Assembly: GCA_936908745.1 (NCBI GenBank) | Contig: CAKZFX010000013.1 | Coordinates: 191,588 to 255,587, forward strand | DNA from: an uncultured Chitinophagaceae bacterium | GTDB taxonomy: Bacteria; Bacteroidota; Bacteroidia; Chitinophagales; Chitinophagaceae | Direction: 5' to 3' | Length of the DNA stretch: 64,000 nt | Shown here: piece by piece, positions 42,944-51,328 of the stretch | How the letters are laid out: each line of letters starts with the position of its first letter | Numbering within the stretch: the first letter of the stretch is position 1 | The notes under the pieces: generated by a model | What the model was told of the DNA's origin: nothing | Database searches by the model: none | What the model saw: only the letters and a program-made list of their open reading frames with translations | Made by a program: the position numbers and the translations under genes

Positions 42944-43000
42944 AACAACTAAAAAATCAACATAGAGAATCCCGGCCAGGTGGCCGGGATTTTTGTTTTT
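42912..43000 (+). promoter_or_regulatory. Antiterminator/terminator switch (attenuator)
   Basis: GGCCGGGA at 42912-42919 is perfectly complementary to TCCCGGCC at 42970-42977, which is also the 5' arm of the terminator. The same octamer GGCCGGGA recurs as the terminator 3' arm (42982-42989). The two 8-bp pairings are therefore mutually exclusive. Confidence 0.8.
42971..43000 (+). terminator. Attenuator terminator before pheA
   Basis: CCCGGCC-AGGT-GGCCGGG stem-loop followed by ATTTTTGTTTTT, ending 6 nt before the pheA ATG. Confidence 0.88.
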
Positions 43001-43006
43001 AATACG

Positions 43007-43834
43007 ATGGCAAAAGTTTCTATACAAGGATATGAAGGCAGTTTTCACCAGGTGGCTGCACAACTTTATCATGGCAAAAATGTGGAGGTGATCCCTTGCG
43101 ATACATTTCGTGAAGTGATAAAGATCGGTGCGAATAAAAATGAAAGCGATGGCGCAGTAATGGCGATCGAAAATTCCATTGCCGGCAGCATATTGGCCAA
43201 TTATAATCTATTGCAGAAATCGAACCTGGAAATAACGGGTGAGATCTATTTGCAGATACGACAAAACTTATTGGTGAACCGGGGTGTGCAACTGGAAGAT
43301 ATCCGTGAAGTGCATTCGCATACGATGGCCTTGCAGCAATGCTATGGTTTTTTGGATAAATACAAATGGAAGCTGGTGGAAACGGATGATACGGCTTTAA
43401 GCGCTAAACATATTCACCAGCATAAGAGCAAACATATTGCAGCGATTGCCAGCAAACTGGCAGCAGAGTTATATGATCTCGATGTGATTGCACCGAATAT
43501 TCATACGCTGAAAAATAACTATACCCGTTTCCTGATGTTGCAAAGAGCAGGCATGGCTACGGATGTAGCGGATGCCAACAAAGCGTCGGTCAACTTTCAT
43601 ACCGATCATTCAAGGGGAAGCTTGGCAAAAGTACTGACAAAAATTGCCGAAGGCGGCATCAACTTAAGCAAGCTGCAGAGTTTCCCGATACCGGGCAGCG
43701 ACTTTAAATACAGCTTTCATGCAGACATGGAATTTGATTCGGCTGATCAGTTTAATAAAGTAATAGAAACGGTGAAACCGCTGACGGCAGAACTGAAAAT
43801 ATATGGTGTGTATAAAAGGGGTGTGTGGAAGTAA
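43007..43834 (+). CDS. pheA: Prephenate dehydratase with ACT domain
   Basis: 275 aa; converts prephenate to phenylpyruvate. The catalytic domain (1-180) shows QGYEGSFHQVAA, AVMAIENSIAGSI and the hallmark NNYTRFLML (Thr-Arg-Phe). The ACT domain (about 195-275; HSRGSLAKVLTKIAEGGINLSKLQSFPIPGS) is the usual Phe-binding regulatory site, implying feedback inhibition. The chorismate mutase is not fused here but sits on the DAHP synthase. The ATG at 43007 is chosen because the frame extension to 42980 runs through the attenuator terminator. Confidence 0.95.
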   Translation: MAKVSIQGYEGSFHQVAAQLYHGKNVEVIPCDTFREVIKIGANKNESDGAVMAIENSIAGSILANYNLLQKSNLEITGEIYLQIRQNLLVNRGVQLEDIREVHSHTMALQQCYGFLDKYKWKLVETDDTALSAKHIHQHKSKHIAAIASKLAAELYDLDVIAPNIHTLKNNYTRFLMLQRAGMATDVADANKASVNFHTDHSRGSLAKVLTKIAEGGINLSKLQSFPIPGSDFKYSFHADMEFDSADQFNKVIETVKPLTAELKIYGVYKRGVWK

Positions 43835-43913
43835 TACAGATGTGAGAATATGAAAGTGTGAAAATGTGAGAATAACAAAGTTAAGAATGGGAGAAGCTCT
43901 AAATAATAAGACG

Positions 43914-45077
43914 ATGGAAACAAGTAAAAGGTTGCATGGAATTGGTGAATACTACTTTTCGCAAAAGCTGCGGGAGATAGAGGAATTGAATAAGCAGGGT
44001 AAAAATATTATCAACCTTGGCATCGGTAGTCCTGATCTTCCGCCGCATCCGGCAGTGATCAAAGTGTTGCAGGAAGAAGCGGCAAAGCCGAATGTGCATG
44101 CGTATCAATCCTACAAAGGTTCGGCAGTATTGCGCAACGCTGTCAGCGAATGGTATAAAAAATGGTATGCGGTTGAACTGGATCCTGCCACGGAAATATT
44201 GCCGCTGATCGGCAGCAAAGAAGGCATCATGCACATCTGCATGACATACTTAGATAAAGGAGATGAAGTGTTGTTGCCCAATCCCGGTTATCCTACCTAC
44301 CGCAGTGCGGTGAAGCTGGCAGGTGGCAAATGCGTGGACTATAAGCTGAAAGAAAAAAATAATTATGAACCTGACTTTGCAGCGTTAGAAAAAAAGAACT
44401 TAAAAAAAGTAAAGCTGCTTTTTGTCAACTATCCGCAGATGCCAACGGGCCAGTTGCCATCCAAAGAACTGTTTGAAAAATTAGTGGCCTTTGGAAAGAA
44501 ACATGATATACTGATTGTGCATGATAACCCATACAGTTTTATCCTGAATAAAAATCCGGCAAGCTTGTTAAGTGTTGAAGGCGCTAAAGACGTGGTGATT
44601 GAACTGAACTCATTGAGTAAATCACACAACATGGCAGGCTGGAGGGTAGGCATGCTTTGCGGGGCTAAGGAACGCATCGAAGAAGTGCTGCGTTTCAAAA
44701 GCAATATGGACAGCGGTATGTTTTTGCCGGCACAACTGGCGGCAGCCGAAGCATTGAAGCTGGGTAAAGAATGGCACGATGAGCTGAATACTATTTACAA
44801 TGAAAGAAGGGAGAAAGTATTTGAACTGCTGCAACTGGCCGGCTGCAAATTCTCCACAGCGCAGGCAGGTATGTTTGTATGGGCAAAAATACCGGCAGGT
44901 TACAAAGATGGTTATGCGGTAAGTGATGAAATACTATACAATGCCAACGTGTTTATCACACCGGGCGGCATATTTGGCGATGCAGGTGATAAATACATAA
45001 GAGTAAGCCTCTGCGCCCCCGTGCAGCGGTTTGAAGAAGCGATTGAACGGATCAGGAACCAAAAAACAAACAACTAA
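43914..45077 (+). CDS. Class I/II PLP aminotransferase (probable aromatic aminotransferase)
   Basis: 387 aa, fold type I. The substrate and PLP sites include NLGIGSPDLPPHPAVI, NPGYPTYRSAVKLAGG, and the Schiff-base Lys236 in LSKSHNMAGWRVGMLCG. Between pheA and tyrA it most likely makes Phe and Tyr from phenylpyruvate and 4-hydroxyphenylpyruvate (inference). By family alone an Ala- or LL-DAP-type specificity cannot be excluded. The ATG at 43914 was chosen over an in-frame start at 43866 because METSKRLHGIGEYYF matches the family start. The 79-nt gap to pheA contains ATGTGAGAAT repeats. Confidence 0.88.
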   Translation: METSKRLHGIGEYYFSQKLREIEELNKQGKNIINLGIGSPDLPPHPAVIKVLQEEAAKPNVHAYQSYKGSAVLRNAVSEWYKKWYAVELDPATEILPLIGSKEGIMHICMTYLDKGDEVLLPNPGYPTYRSAVKLAGGKCVDYKLKEKNNYEPDFAALEKKNLKKVKLLFVNYPQMPTGQLPSKELFEKLVAFGKKHDILIVHDNPYSFILNKNPASLLSVEGAKDVVIELNSLSKSHNMAGWRVGMLCGAKERIEEVLRFKSNMDSGMFLPAQLAAAEALKLGKEWHDELNTIYNERREKVFELLQLAGCKFSTAQAGMFVWAKIPAGYKDGYAVSDEILYNANVFITPGGIFGDAGDKYIRVSLCAPVQRFEEAIERIRNQKTNN

Positions 45078-45078
45078 G

Positions 45079-45927
45079 ATGGAACGAAAAAGTATTGCGA
45101 TAATAGGGGTGGGATTGATCGGTGGTTCGCTGGCGATACAACTACATGAAAAAAAACTGTCGTCCCGCCTGATCGGTGTGGATGCCAATCCGGCACATGC
45201 GCAAAAAGCATTGGAGCTGGAACTTGTGGATGAGATCATGGAACTGGATGAAGCGGTTGATGCGGCCGATGTAATCGTGCTGGCGATACCGGTGGACAAA
45301 CTGGTAGGCTTGCTGCCTGCTATCATGGACAGGATCAATAATCAAATTGTGCTGGATTTAGGCTCGACTAAATTTCAATTGATTGATGTTATAAAAAATC
45401 ATCCGAAAAGGGGACGATTTGTGGCCACGCATCCGATGTGGGGAACCGAATACAGCGGTCCGGCAGCGGCAGTGCGTGGCGCCTATGAAAATAAGGCCGT
45501 CATTATCTGCAATGCCAGCGACAGCGACACCGATGCGCTGGAATGGGTGAAAGGAATGTATAAGAAAATAGGCATGCACATGCTGGAAATGGAAGCAAAG
45601 GCCCATGACCTGCATGCGGCATACGTAAGTCATATTTCGCATATTACCTCTTTTGCATTGGCGAACACTGTATTGGAAAAAGAAAGAGAAGAGAATGCCA
45701 TTTTTGAACTGGCGTCGGCGGGTTTTGAAAGTACGGTGCGACTGGCAAAAAGTAACCCTGCTATGTGGGTGCCGATCTTTTTGCAAAACAGGGAAAATGT
45801 ACTGGATGTTTTGAAAGAGCATATTGCGCAATTGCAACGCTTCAAAGAAAGTATTGAGCAGAGCGATGCCAACTACTTGCTGAAGCTGATTGAGGACGCT
45901 AATAAAATAAGAAGAATCATTAAATAG
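45079..45927 (+). CDS. tyrA: Prephenate dehydrogenase
   Basis: 282 aa; NAD(P)-dependent oxidative decarboxylation of prephenate toward tyrosine. Nucleotide-binding GVGLIGGSLAIQL (residues 9-21) opens the Rossmann domain; ATHPMWGTEYSGP and the HAAYVSHISHI segment follow, with the catalytic His in the expected region. No chorismate mutase or ACT fusion. The ATG at 45079 comes 1 nt after the aminotransferase stop, so translation is coupled. Confidence 0.93.
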   Translation: MERKSIAIIGVGLIGGSLAIQLHEKKLSSRLIGVDANPAHAQKALELELVDEIMELDEAVDAADVIVLAIPVDKLVGLLPAIMDRINNQIVLDLGSTKFQLIDVIKNHPKRGRFVATHPMWGTEYSGPAAAVRGAYENKAVIICNASDSDTDALEWVKGMYKKIGMHMLEMEAKAHDLHAAYVSHISHITSFALANTVLEKEREENAIFELASAGFESTVRLAKSNPAMWVPIFLQNRENVLDVLKEHIAQLQRFKESIEQSDANYLLKLIEDANKIRRIIK

Positions 45928-45987
45928 TCGGGAGTCAATAGTTGGGAGTCGTGACAGATCAGTCTTACTAAAATTAAAGGAACGCAA
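45928..45987. repeat. 7-bp-periodic spacer (AGTCGGGAGTCAATAG...)
   Basis: TAGTCGGGAGTCAATAGTTGGGAGTCGTGA: AGTNNNN units repeated every 7 bp between tyrA and the GNAT gene. Confidence 0.5.
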
Positions 45988-46422
45988 ATGATATTCAGGG
46001 AAGCAACAATAAAAGATATTCCGCAAATACAAATTGTCCGCAATGCGGTAAAAGAAAACAGGCTGAGCAACCCGGCATTGGTAAGCGATGCGGATGTGGA
46101 AGAATATATTATTAATAGAGGCAAGGGTTGGGTTTGTGAAATGAATGAAACGATTGTTGGCTTTGCCATTGCTGATCTCGTGGATCATAATATCTGGGCC
46201 TTATTTGTTGACCCCGGTTTTGAAAACAAAGGAATCGGCAAAGAACTGCACCGGCTGATGATGGATTGGTACTTTGAGCAAACAAACGAAACAGTGTGGT
46301 TAAGTACTTCGCCTGGCACAAGAGCCGAAACATTTTACCGCCGGCAGGGCTGGACAGAAGATGGTGTGTACGGAAAAGGAGAAACGAAATTTATAATGAA
46401 AAAGGGAAATTTTAGTCGATAG
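45988..46422 (+). CDS. GNAT family N-acetyltransferase
   Basis: 144 aa, a single GNAT fold: IFREATIKDIPQIQIVRNAV (strand/helix 1), VGFAIADLVDHNIWALFVDPGFENKGIGKELHRLMMDW (acetyl-CoA-binding V-x-P and Q/K-x-x-G-x-G/A type loop, about 65-95), then ETFYRRQGWTEDGVYGKGETKFIM. The substrate is unknown. It lies within the aromatic operon on the same strand, flanked by repeat-like spacers, and may be a passenger gene. Confidence 0.85.
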   Translation: MIFREATIKDIPQIQIVRNAVKENRLSNPALVSDADVEEYIINRGKGWVCEMNETIVGFAIADLVDHNIWALFVDPGFENKGIGKELHRLMMDWYFEQTNETVWLSTSPGTRAETFYRRQGWTEDGVYGKGETKFIMKKGNFSR

Positions 46423-46539
46423 TCATTAGCCTGGAGTCAAGAGTGAGTAATGAATAGTCCATACTAAAGACTCTGAACTCACGGCTCCCGATTCACGACT
46501 TACGGCTCAAAAAAATTATCTTTACAAACAACATACAAA
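46423..46539. repeat. 7-bp-periodic spacer, both orientations
   Basis: It begins with AGCCTGGAGTCAAGAGTGAG. Its second half (46467-46505), read on the minus strand, is GAGCCGT AAGTCGT GAATCGG GAGCCGT GAG units of 7 bp. No gene is seen. Confidence 0.5.
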
Positions 46540-47628
46540 ATGCAAACAGCAGAACAAACAACAAACGAAACAGTGCAGGCGGCATGGAATAAACGCCCGC
46601 TGATCATCAGCGGCCCTTGCAGTGCAGAAACAGAGGAACAACTGGTAGCAACAGCACAACGGTTGGCCGCAACAGGAAAAATCAATATGCTTCGTGCAGG
46701 TATCTGGAAACCCCGTACCAAGCCCGGTATGTTTGAAGGTATCGGCGCTAAAGGTTTACCATGGTTGCAGCAGGCTAAAAAACTGACAGGCTTGCCAACA
46801 ACGGTGGAAGTGGCTACCGGCAAACAGGTGCAGGATGCACTGACTTTTGATGTGGATGTGTTGTGGATCGGGGCAAGAACAACTGTAAACCCTTTCAGCG
46901 TGCAGGAAGTGGCCGATGCATTGCGCGGTGTTGATATCCCCGTGCTGATCAAAAACCCGATCAACCCTGACCTTGAATTGTGGAGCGGTGCGGTGGAGCG
47001 TATCGCAAGAGTGGGAGTGAAACAAATTGGTTTGATCCATCGTGGTTTTCATACCTATGGTAATACAGAATACCGCAATGCACCCATGTGGCATTTGGCG
47101 ATTGAAATGAAACGCCGCAACCCGGATATGATGATGATCAATGATCCTTCGCATATCTGCGGCCGTCGTGATATTTTATTGGATGTGATGCAAAAAGCGA
47201 TTGACCTTGACTATGATGGTTTGATGATCGAAAGTCATATTGATCCTGACAATGCATGGAGTGATGCCAAACAACAGGTGACGCCTGAAAAGCTGGCTGA
47301 AATGCTCGATACGATCATCTGGAGAAAAGAAGACAGCTCTTCCGAAGAATTTCATGCAGCATTGGAAAAGCTACGCCACCAGATCAACCACCTCGATGAT
47401 GAACTGATGCAGATATTAGGACAGCGCATGAAAATTGCGGAGAAAATCGGTCAGTACAAAAAAGATAACAATATCACCATCCTGCAAACCAATCGTTGGA
47501 ATGAAATTATCGAGAGAGCAACGGCGAAAGGTGAGCAACTGGGATTGACGAAGGAATTTATCACTAAATACTTTGATGCGGTACACATGGAAAGTATCAA
47601 TCACCAGAAAAAGATAATGGACGCTTAG
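46540..47628 (+). CDS. Bifunctional DAHP synthase / chorismate mutase
   Basis: 362 aa. The N-terminal DAHP synthase (type I-beta, about 20-265) shows ISGPCSAET, RAGIWKPRTKPGMFEGIGAKG, IGLIHRGFHTYGN and DPSHICGRRD. The C-terminal AroQ-type chorismate mutase (about 272-360) shows LEKLRHQINHLDDELMQILGQRMKIAEKIGQYKK and ends MESINHQKKIMDA. It catalyses the first step of the shikimate pathway and the branch step to prephenate, so entry and exit flux are coupled. The fusion replaces the missing mutase of PheA and TyrA in this operon. Confidence 0.95.
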   Translation: MQTAEQTTNETVQAAWNKRPLIISGPCSAETEEQLVATAQRLAATGKINMLRAGIWKPRTKPGMFEGIGAKGLPWLQQAKKLTGLPTTVEVATGKQVQDALTFDVDVLWIGARTTVNPFSVQEVADALRGVDIPVLIKNPINPDLELWSGAVERIARVGVKQIGLIHRGFHTYGNTEYRNAPMWHLAIEMKRRNPDMMMINDPSHICGRRDILLDVMQKAIDLDYDGLMIESHIDPDNAWSDAKQQVTPEKLAEMLDTIIWRKEDSSSEEFHAALEKLRHQINHLDDELMQILGQRMKIAEKIGQYKKDNNITILQTNRWNEIIERATAKGEQLGLTKEFITKYFDAVHMESINHQKKIMDA

Positions 47629-47682
47629 GGAGAGTCGGGAGCCTGTCTGCCGCAGGCAGGTTTTTAGTCAAGAGTCAAGAGT
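47629..47682. repeat. Spacer with palindrome and AGTCAAG heptamers
   Basis: CCTGTCTGCCGCAGGCAGG at 47642-47660 (the palindrome family) is followed by AGTCAAGAGTCAAGAGT just before the aroB ATG. Confidence 0.6.
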
Positions 47683-48705
47683 ATGATAAAAAAGACCACA
47701 TACAAATTTTCATCCGCTGCTACTGATTTTTACTTTGCTGCAGGTATCAGTCATTTAAAACAACTGACTGATCCGAAGGCAACGGTGATCATCACGGATG
47801 AGAATATTTTTAACGCTCATACCAAACGCTTCAAAGGCTGGGACACGATTGTGCTGAAGCCCGGCGAAGAGCATAAAGTACAATCAACGGTTGATTCGGT
47901 GATCGAGCAACTGATCGTGATGGAAGCCGATCGCAAAACAACATTGGTGGGTGTGGGTGGTGGTGTGATAACCGACATGACGGGTTATATCGCTTCGGTC
48001 TATATGCGCGGGCTTCGTTTTGGTTTTATTCCAACGTCTGTGCTGGGGTTGGTGGACGCTTCTATAGGTGGTAAAAACGGCATTGATGTCGATAGGTATA
48101 AAAACATGGTAGGCGTCATCCGTCAGCCTGCTTTTATATTGCACGATATGGTTTTCCTCAACTCATTGCCGCAGGCGGAATGGGAAAATGGTTTTGCAGA
48201 AATTATTAAACATGCGTGTATCAAAGATGCGGTGATGTTTGATGAACTGGAAAGCAAAACACTGAAATACTACCAGTCAAAGCAAAAGGCCGTGTGTGAA
48301 CTCGTGCAGCGAAATGCCACCATCAAGACAAAAGTGGTGCAGAAAGATGAATTTGAAAAAGGCGATCGCCGCCTGCTCAACTTTGGTCATACACTTGGAC
48401 ATGCGTTGGAAAATCAATATGAACTGTCTCATGGGCAAGCGATCTCCATTGGCATGACCTATGCCTGTCATATTTCAGCGCAACTGGCAGGATTTAAGCA
48501 AGCCGCAAGAGTGGTTCAGTTGTTAGAAAAATACAACCTGCCGACCTATGCCGAATTTGACAAACAAAAAGCATTTGAAGTGCTCAAGATGGACAAGAAA
48601 CGGGAGCGAAGCGAAATGAACTATGTGTTATTGCAAAAGATCGGCAAGGGAACGGTAAAGAGCATTGCATTAAAACAGTTAGAAAAAATAATAGGGGACT
48701 TATAA
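47683..48705 (+). CDS. aroB: 3-dehydroquinate synthase
   Basis: 340 aa; second shikimate step, NAD- and metal-dependent. Visible are KPGEEHKV, VGGGVITDMTGYIASVYMRGLRF (NAD site), PTSVLGLVDASIGGKNGID, ENGFAEIIKHA (metal Glu), LLNFGHTLGHALE (metal His) and HGQAISIGM. Slightly shorter than E. coli AroB, as is usual in Bacteroidota. The stop is 1 nt before the aroA GTG. Confidence 0.95.
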   Translation: MIKKTTYKFSSAATDFYFAAGISHLKQLTDPKATVIITDENIFNAHTKRFKGWDTIVLKPGEEHKVQSTVDSVIEQLIVMEADRKTTLVGVGGGVITDMTGYIASVYMRGLRFGFIPTSVLGLVDASIGGKNGIDVDRYKNMVGVIRQPAFILHDMVFLNSLPQAEWENGFAEIIKHACIKDAVMFDELESKTLKYYQSKQKAVCELVQRNATIKTKVVQKDEFEKGDRRLLNFGHTLGHALENQYELSHGQAISIGMTYACHISAQLAGFKQAARVVQLLEKYNLPTYAEFDKQKAFEVLKMDKKRERSEMNYVLLQKIGKGTVKSIALKQLEKIIGDL

Positions 48706-48706
48706 A

Positions 48707-50008
48707 GTGAAAGTAACAATCTATCCGTCACAACTACGGGGAACTATTCATGCGCCAACATCCAAAAGCTCAATGCAACGTGCTTGCGCGGCTGCTTTAT
48801 TAAGAAATGGGAGAACATTTATTCAAAATCCCGGCAGCAGCAATGATGATAAAGCGGCGATAGAAATTATAAGGGCATTAGGTGCGTCGCTGGAGGTAGA
48901 AGGGGAGAGCCTGAAAGTGGACAGCGAAGGAGTGAAGGCGGTTAATACAAAAATCAACTGCGGCGAAAGCGGGTTGAGCATCCGTATGTTCACACCGCTG
49001 GCTGCATTAAGCGACCAGGAAATAACGATCACCGGCGAAGGGAGTCTGGCAACAAGACCGATGGATTTCTTTGATGAAATATTGCCAAAGCTTGGCGTTA
49101 CAATAAAAAGTAATGACGGCAAACTGCCGATGAAAATCAAAGGCCCCTTGCAACCAAAAAACATTGAAGTGGACGGTTCGTTGAGTTCACAATTTTTGAC
49201 GGGATTATTGTTAGCTTATTCCGCATCGGGTGCGGATGGAGTTTCAATCAAAGTAAAAGACCTGAAAAGCAAACCCTATATCGACCTCACGCTGGATGTA
49301 ATGGTGGCATTCGGGATGAATGTGCCTGAAAATAAGAACTACGAAGAATTCGTATTTACAGAAGCGAAGCCCGGTCAGGAGCTCGCAGCTATTTCCTACA
49401 CAGTGGAAGGTGACTGGAGCGGTGGCGCATTCTTATTAGTAGCCGGTGCCATTGCCGGGCCGATCTTTATTAACGGCTTAGATCTTTCATCCACACAGGC
49501 AGACAAAGCAATCATTAATGCGCTGATGTCGGCCAATGCAGGTATTGCGATGGAAGCAAAAGGCATCCGTATCCATCAATCAAGGATGAACGGATTTGAC
49601 TTTGATGCCACAGACTGTCCTGATTTATTCCCGCCGCTCGTAGCGTTAGCCGCTTACTGCAAAGGCAAAACAACGATCAAAGGGGTGTCAAGACTGACGC
49701 ATAAAGAGAGCAACCGTGCCATCACTTTGCAGGATGAATTTGATAAAATGGGTGTGTTGATAGACCTGGAAGGGGACGATATGATCATTCACGGTACAGG
49801 CAAAGTAAAAGGCGCAGATGTTCATTCCAATCATGACCACCGTATTGCCATGGCCTGTGCAGTGGCGGCGTTGAGAGCCGACAGTGAAACAGTGATCGAA
49901 GAAGCGATGGCGGTTAAAAAATCCTATCCCGGCTTTTACAATGATTTGAAAAGCCTTGGGGCTAACGTATCTTTACCCGTGTTCAACATTCCCGATACAT
50001 CTGAATAA
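48707..50008 (+). CDS. aroA: 3-phosphoshikimate 1-carboxyvinyltransferase (EPSP synthase)
   Basis: 433 aa, starting with GTG one base after aroB, so probably translated by coupling. Visible are the N-terminal SKSSMQRACAAALL (shikimate-3-P site), GESGLSIRMFTPLAAL (in place of the more common N-x-G-T-x-x-R), SSQFLTGLLLAYS and the PEP-site DHRIAMACAVAAL near residue 380. The ESGLSIRMF variant is also seen in other Bacteroidota. No change indicating glyphosate tolerance can be judged by eye. Confidence 0.94.
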   Translation: MKVTIYPSQLRGTIHAPTSKSSMQRACAAALLRNGRTFIQNPGSSNDDKAAIEIIRALGASLEVEGESLKVDSEGVKAVNTKINCGESGLSIRMFTPLAALSDQEITITGEGSLATRPMDFFDEILPKLGVTIKSNDGKLPMKIKGPLQPKNIEVDGSLSSQFLTGLLLAYSASGADGVSIKVKDLKSKPYIDLTLDVMVAFGMNVPENKNYEEFVFTEAKPGQELAAISYTVEGDWSGGAFLLVAGAIAGPIFINGLDLSSTQADKAIINALMSANAGIAMEAKGIRIHQSRMNGFDFDATDCPDLFPPLVALAAYCKGKTTIKGVSRLTHKESNRAITLQDEFDKMGVLIDLEGDDMIIHGTGKVKGADVHSNHDHRIAMACAVAALRADSETVIEEAMAVKKSYPGFYNDLKSLGANVSLPVFNIPDTSE

Positions 50009-50014
50009 ATAACA

Positions 50015-51010
50015 ATGAACTCTTTCGGCCGCATATTCCGGGTACATATTTTTGGCGAATCGCATGGCGAATCTGTCGGCATTGTTATTGACGGTTGCCC
50101 CGCGGGTTTGTCGTTAAGTGCAGACGATCTGTTGCCTGATTTGGAAAGAAGAAAAGGCGGCCAGCAAAAAGGGACAACGCCCCGCAAGGAGGATGACTTT
50201 CCTTTTTTCAAAAGCGGTGTGTTTAATGGCAAAACAACCGGCGCACCGATCACTATTATCTTTGAAAACAACAATACAAGAAGCGGCGACTACGATAAAC
50301 AAAGAAGCATTCCACGTCCGGGGCATGCGGATTGGGTGGCGCACCAAAAATTTGGCGGCCATGAAGACTATCGTGGCGGCGGCCATTTCAGCGCAAGACT
50401 GACAACAGGTTTGGTGGCGGCAGGTGCAATTGCGAAAAAACTGATGGCAACTGTTTCTGTTCATGCTGAAGTTACGGCGATAGCCGGCGAAGCTGACCTG
50501 GAAAAAGGGTTACAAAAAGCCATTGATGCCAAAGACTCTGTTGGCGGTATTGTAGAATGCCGTGTCAATGGACTGCCTGTTGGTTTAGGAGAGCCTTTCT
50601 TTGACTCTGTTGAATCTCAATTAGCGCATATTGCTTTTGCAATTCCTGCGGTGAAAGGAGTGGAATTTGGAAGCGGCTTTGCAGCGGCAAACATGTTTGG
50701 TTCGCAGCACAATGATGCCATTGAAGATATGGAAGGTAAAACAAGGACCAACCATGCAGGTGGCGTTGTCGGTGGCATTACCAATGGCAATGAACTCGTT
50801 TTCCGTATTGCCGTAAAACCAACGGCTTCCACACCCAAAGAACAAAACAGCCTGAACTGGGACACCGGCAAAACAGAAGACTTTTCTGTCAAAGGCCGTC
50901 ATGATCTCTGTGTGGCCTTGCGGGCGCCTGTTATCTTAGAAGCGGCCACCGCTATCACCTTATTAGATTTTCTTTTTCTCGAACAACATGTTAAACGAGT
51001 TGTTTCCTGA
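50015..51010 (+). CDS. aroC: Chorismate synthase
   Basis: 331 aa; FMN-dependent final step of the common pathway. Signatures are FGESHGESVGIVIDGCPAG (residues 12-30), RPGHADWVAHQKFGGHEDYRGGGHFSARLT, and toward the end VVGGITNGNELVFRIAVKPTAS and GRHDLCVALRAPVILEAATA. It follows aroA by 6 nt. Slightly short but complete at all conserved blocks. Confidence 0.95.
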   Translation: MNSFGRIFRVHIFGESHGESVGIVIDGCPAGLSLSADDLLPDLERRKGGQQKGTTPRKEDDFPFFKSGVFNGKTTGAPITIIFENNNTRSGDYDKQRSIPRPGHADWVAHQKFGGHEDYRGGGHFSARLTTGLVAAGAIAKKLMATVSVHAEVTAIAGEADLEKGLQKAIDAKDSVGGIVECRVNGLPVGLGEPFFDSVESQLAHIAFAIPAVKGVEFGSGFAAANMFGSQHNDAIEDMEGKTRTNHAGGVVGGITNGNELVFRIAVKPTASTPKEQNSLNWDTGKTEDFSVKGRHDLCVALRAPVILEAATAITLLDFLFLEQHVKRVVS

Positions 51011-51028
51011 TTCAATTGATTAACGATT

Positions 51029-51328
51029 ATGCCAATTATTTACCACGTTACCACGGCAGCCGAATGGAATGCCGCCAAAGAGAAAGGTGCTTATGAAGCA
51101 CCGTCTTTGCAAAGCGAAGGATTTATCCATTGCTCACAGGAACACCAGGTGGCTGGTGTGCTGGAAAGATACTATGCAGGCAAAACAGGTTTGGTAAAGC
51201 TGGTGATTGATACGGATAAACTGACGAGTAAATACGTTTTTGACTGGTCGCCCTCCACGGCCGATACGTTTCCGCATATTTATGGTCCCATCAATCCCGA
51301 TGCAGTGATTGAAGTAGTGGCATTATAA
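51029..51328 (+). CDS. DUF952 domain protein
   Basis: A 99-aa compact protein with the DUF952 pattern: IYHVTTAAEWNAAKEKGAYEAPSLQSEGFIHCSQ near the start, then LVKLVIDTDKLTSKYVFDWS and FPHIYGPINPDAVIEVV. The family looks like a small ADP-ribosyltransferase/Tpt1-like fold but no activity is proven. It lies 18 nt after aroC and may be the last gene of the operon. It overlaps the converging dipeptidase gene by 6 nt at the stop codons. Confidence 0.82.
   Translation: MPIIYHVTTAAEWNAAKEKGAYEAPSLQSEGFIHCSQEHQVAGVLERYYAGKTGLVKLVIDTDKLTSKYVFDWSPSTADTFPHIYGPINPDAVIEVVAL

Noticed and set aside
42980..43006. Earlier start for prephenate dehydratase at 42980
   Set aside because: It would translate the attenuator terminator; the conserved protein begins at 43007.
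45358..46188. 276-aa minus-strand frame across tyrA and GNAT
   Set aside because: It covers two well-supported genes on the opposite strand and its sequence looks like a shadow (His/Phe/Cys-rich).
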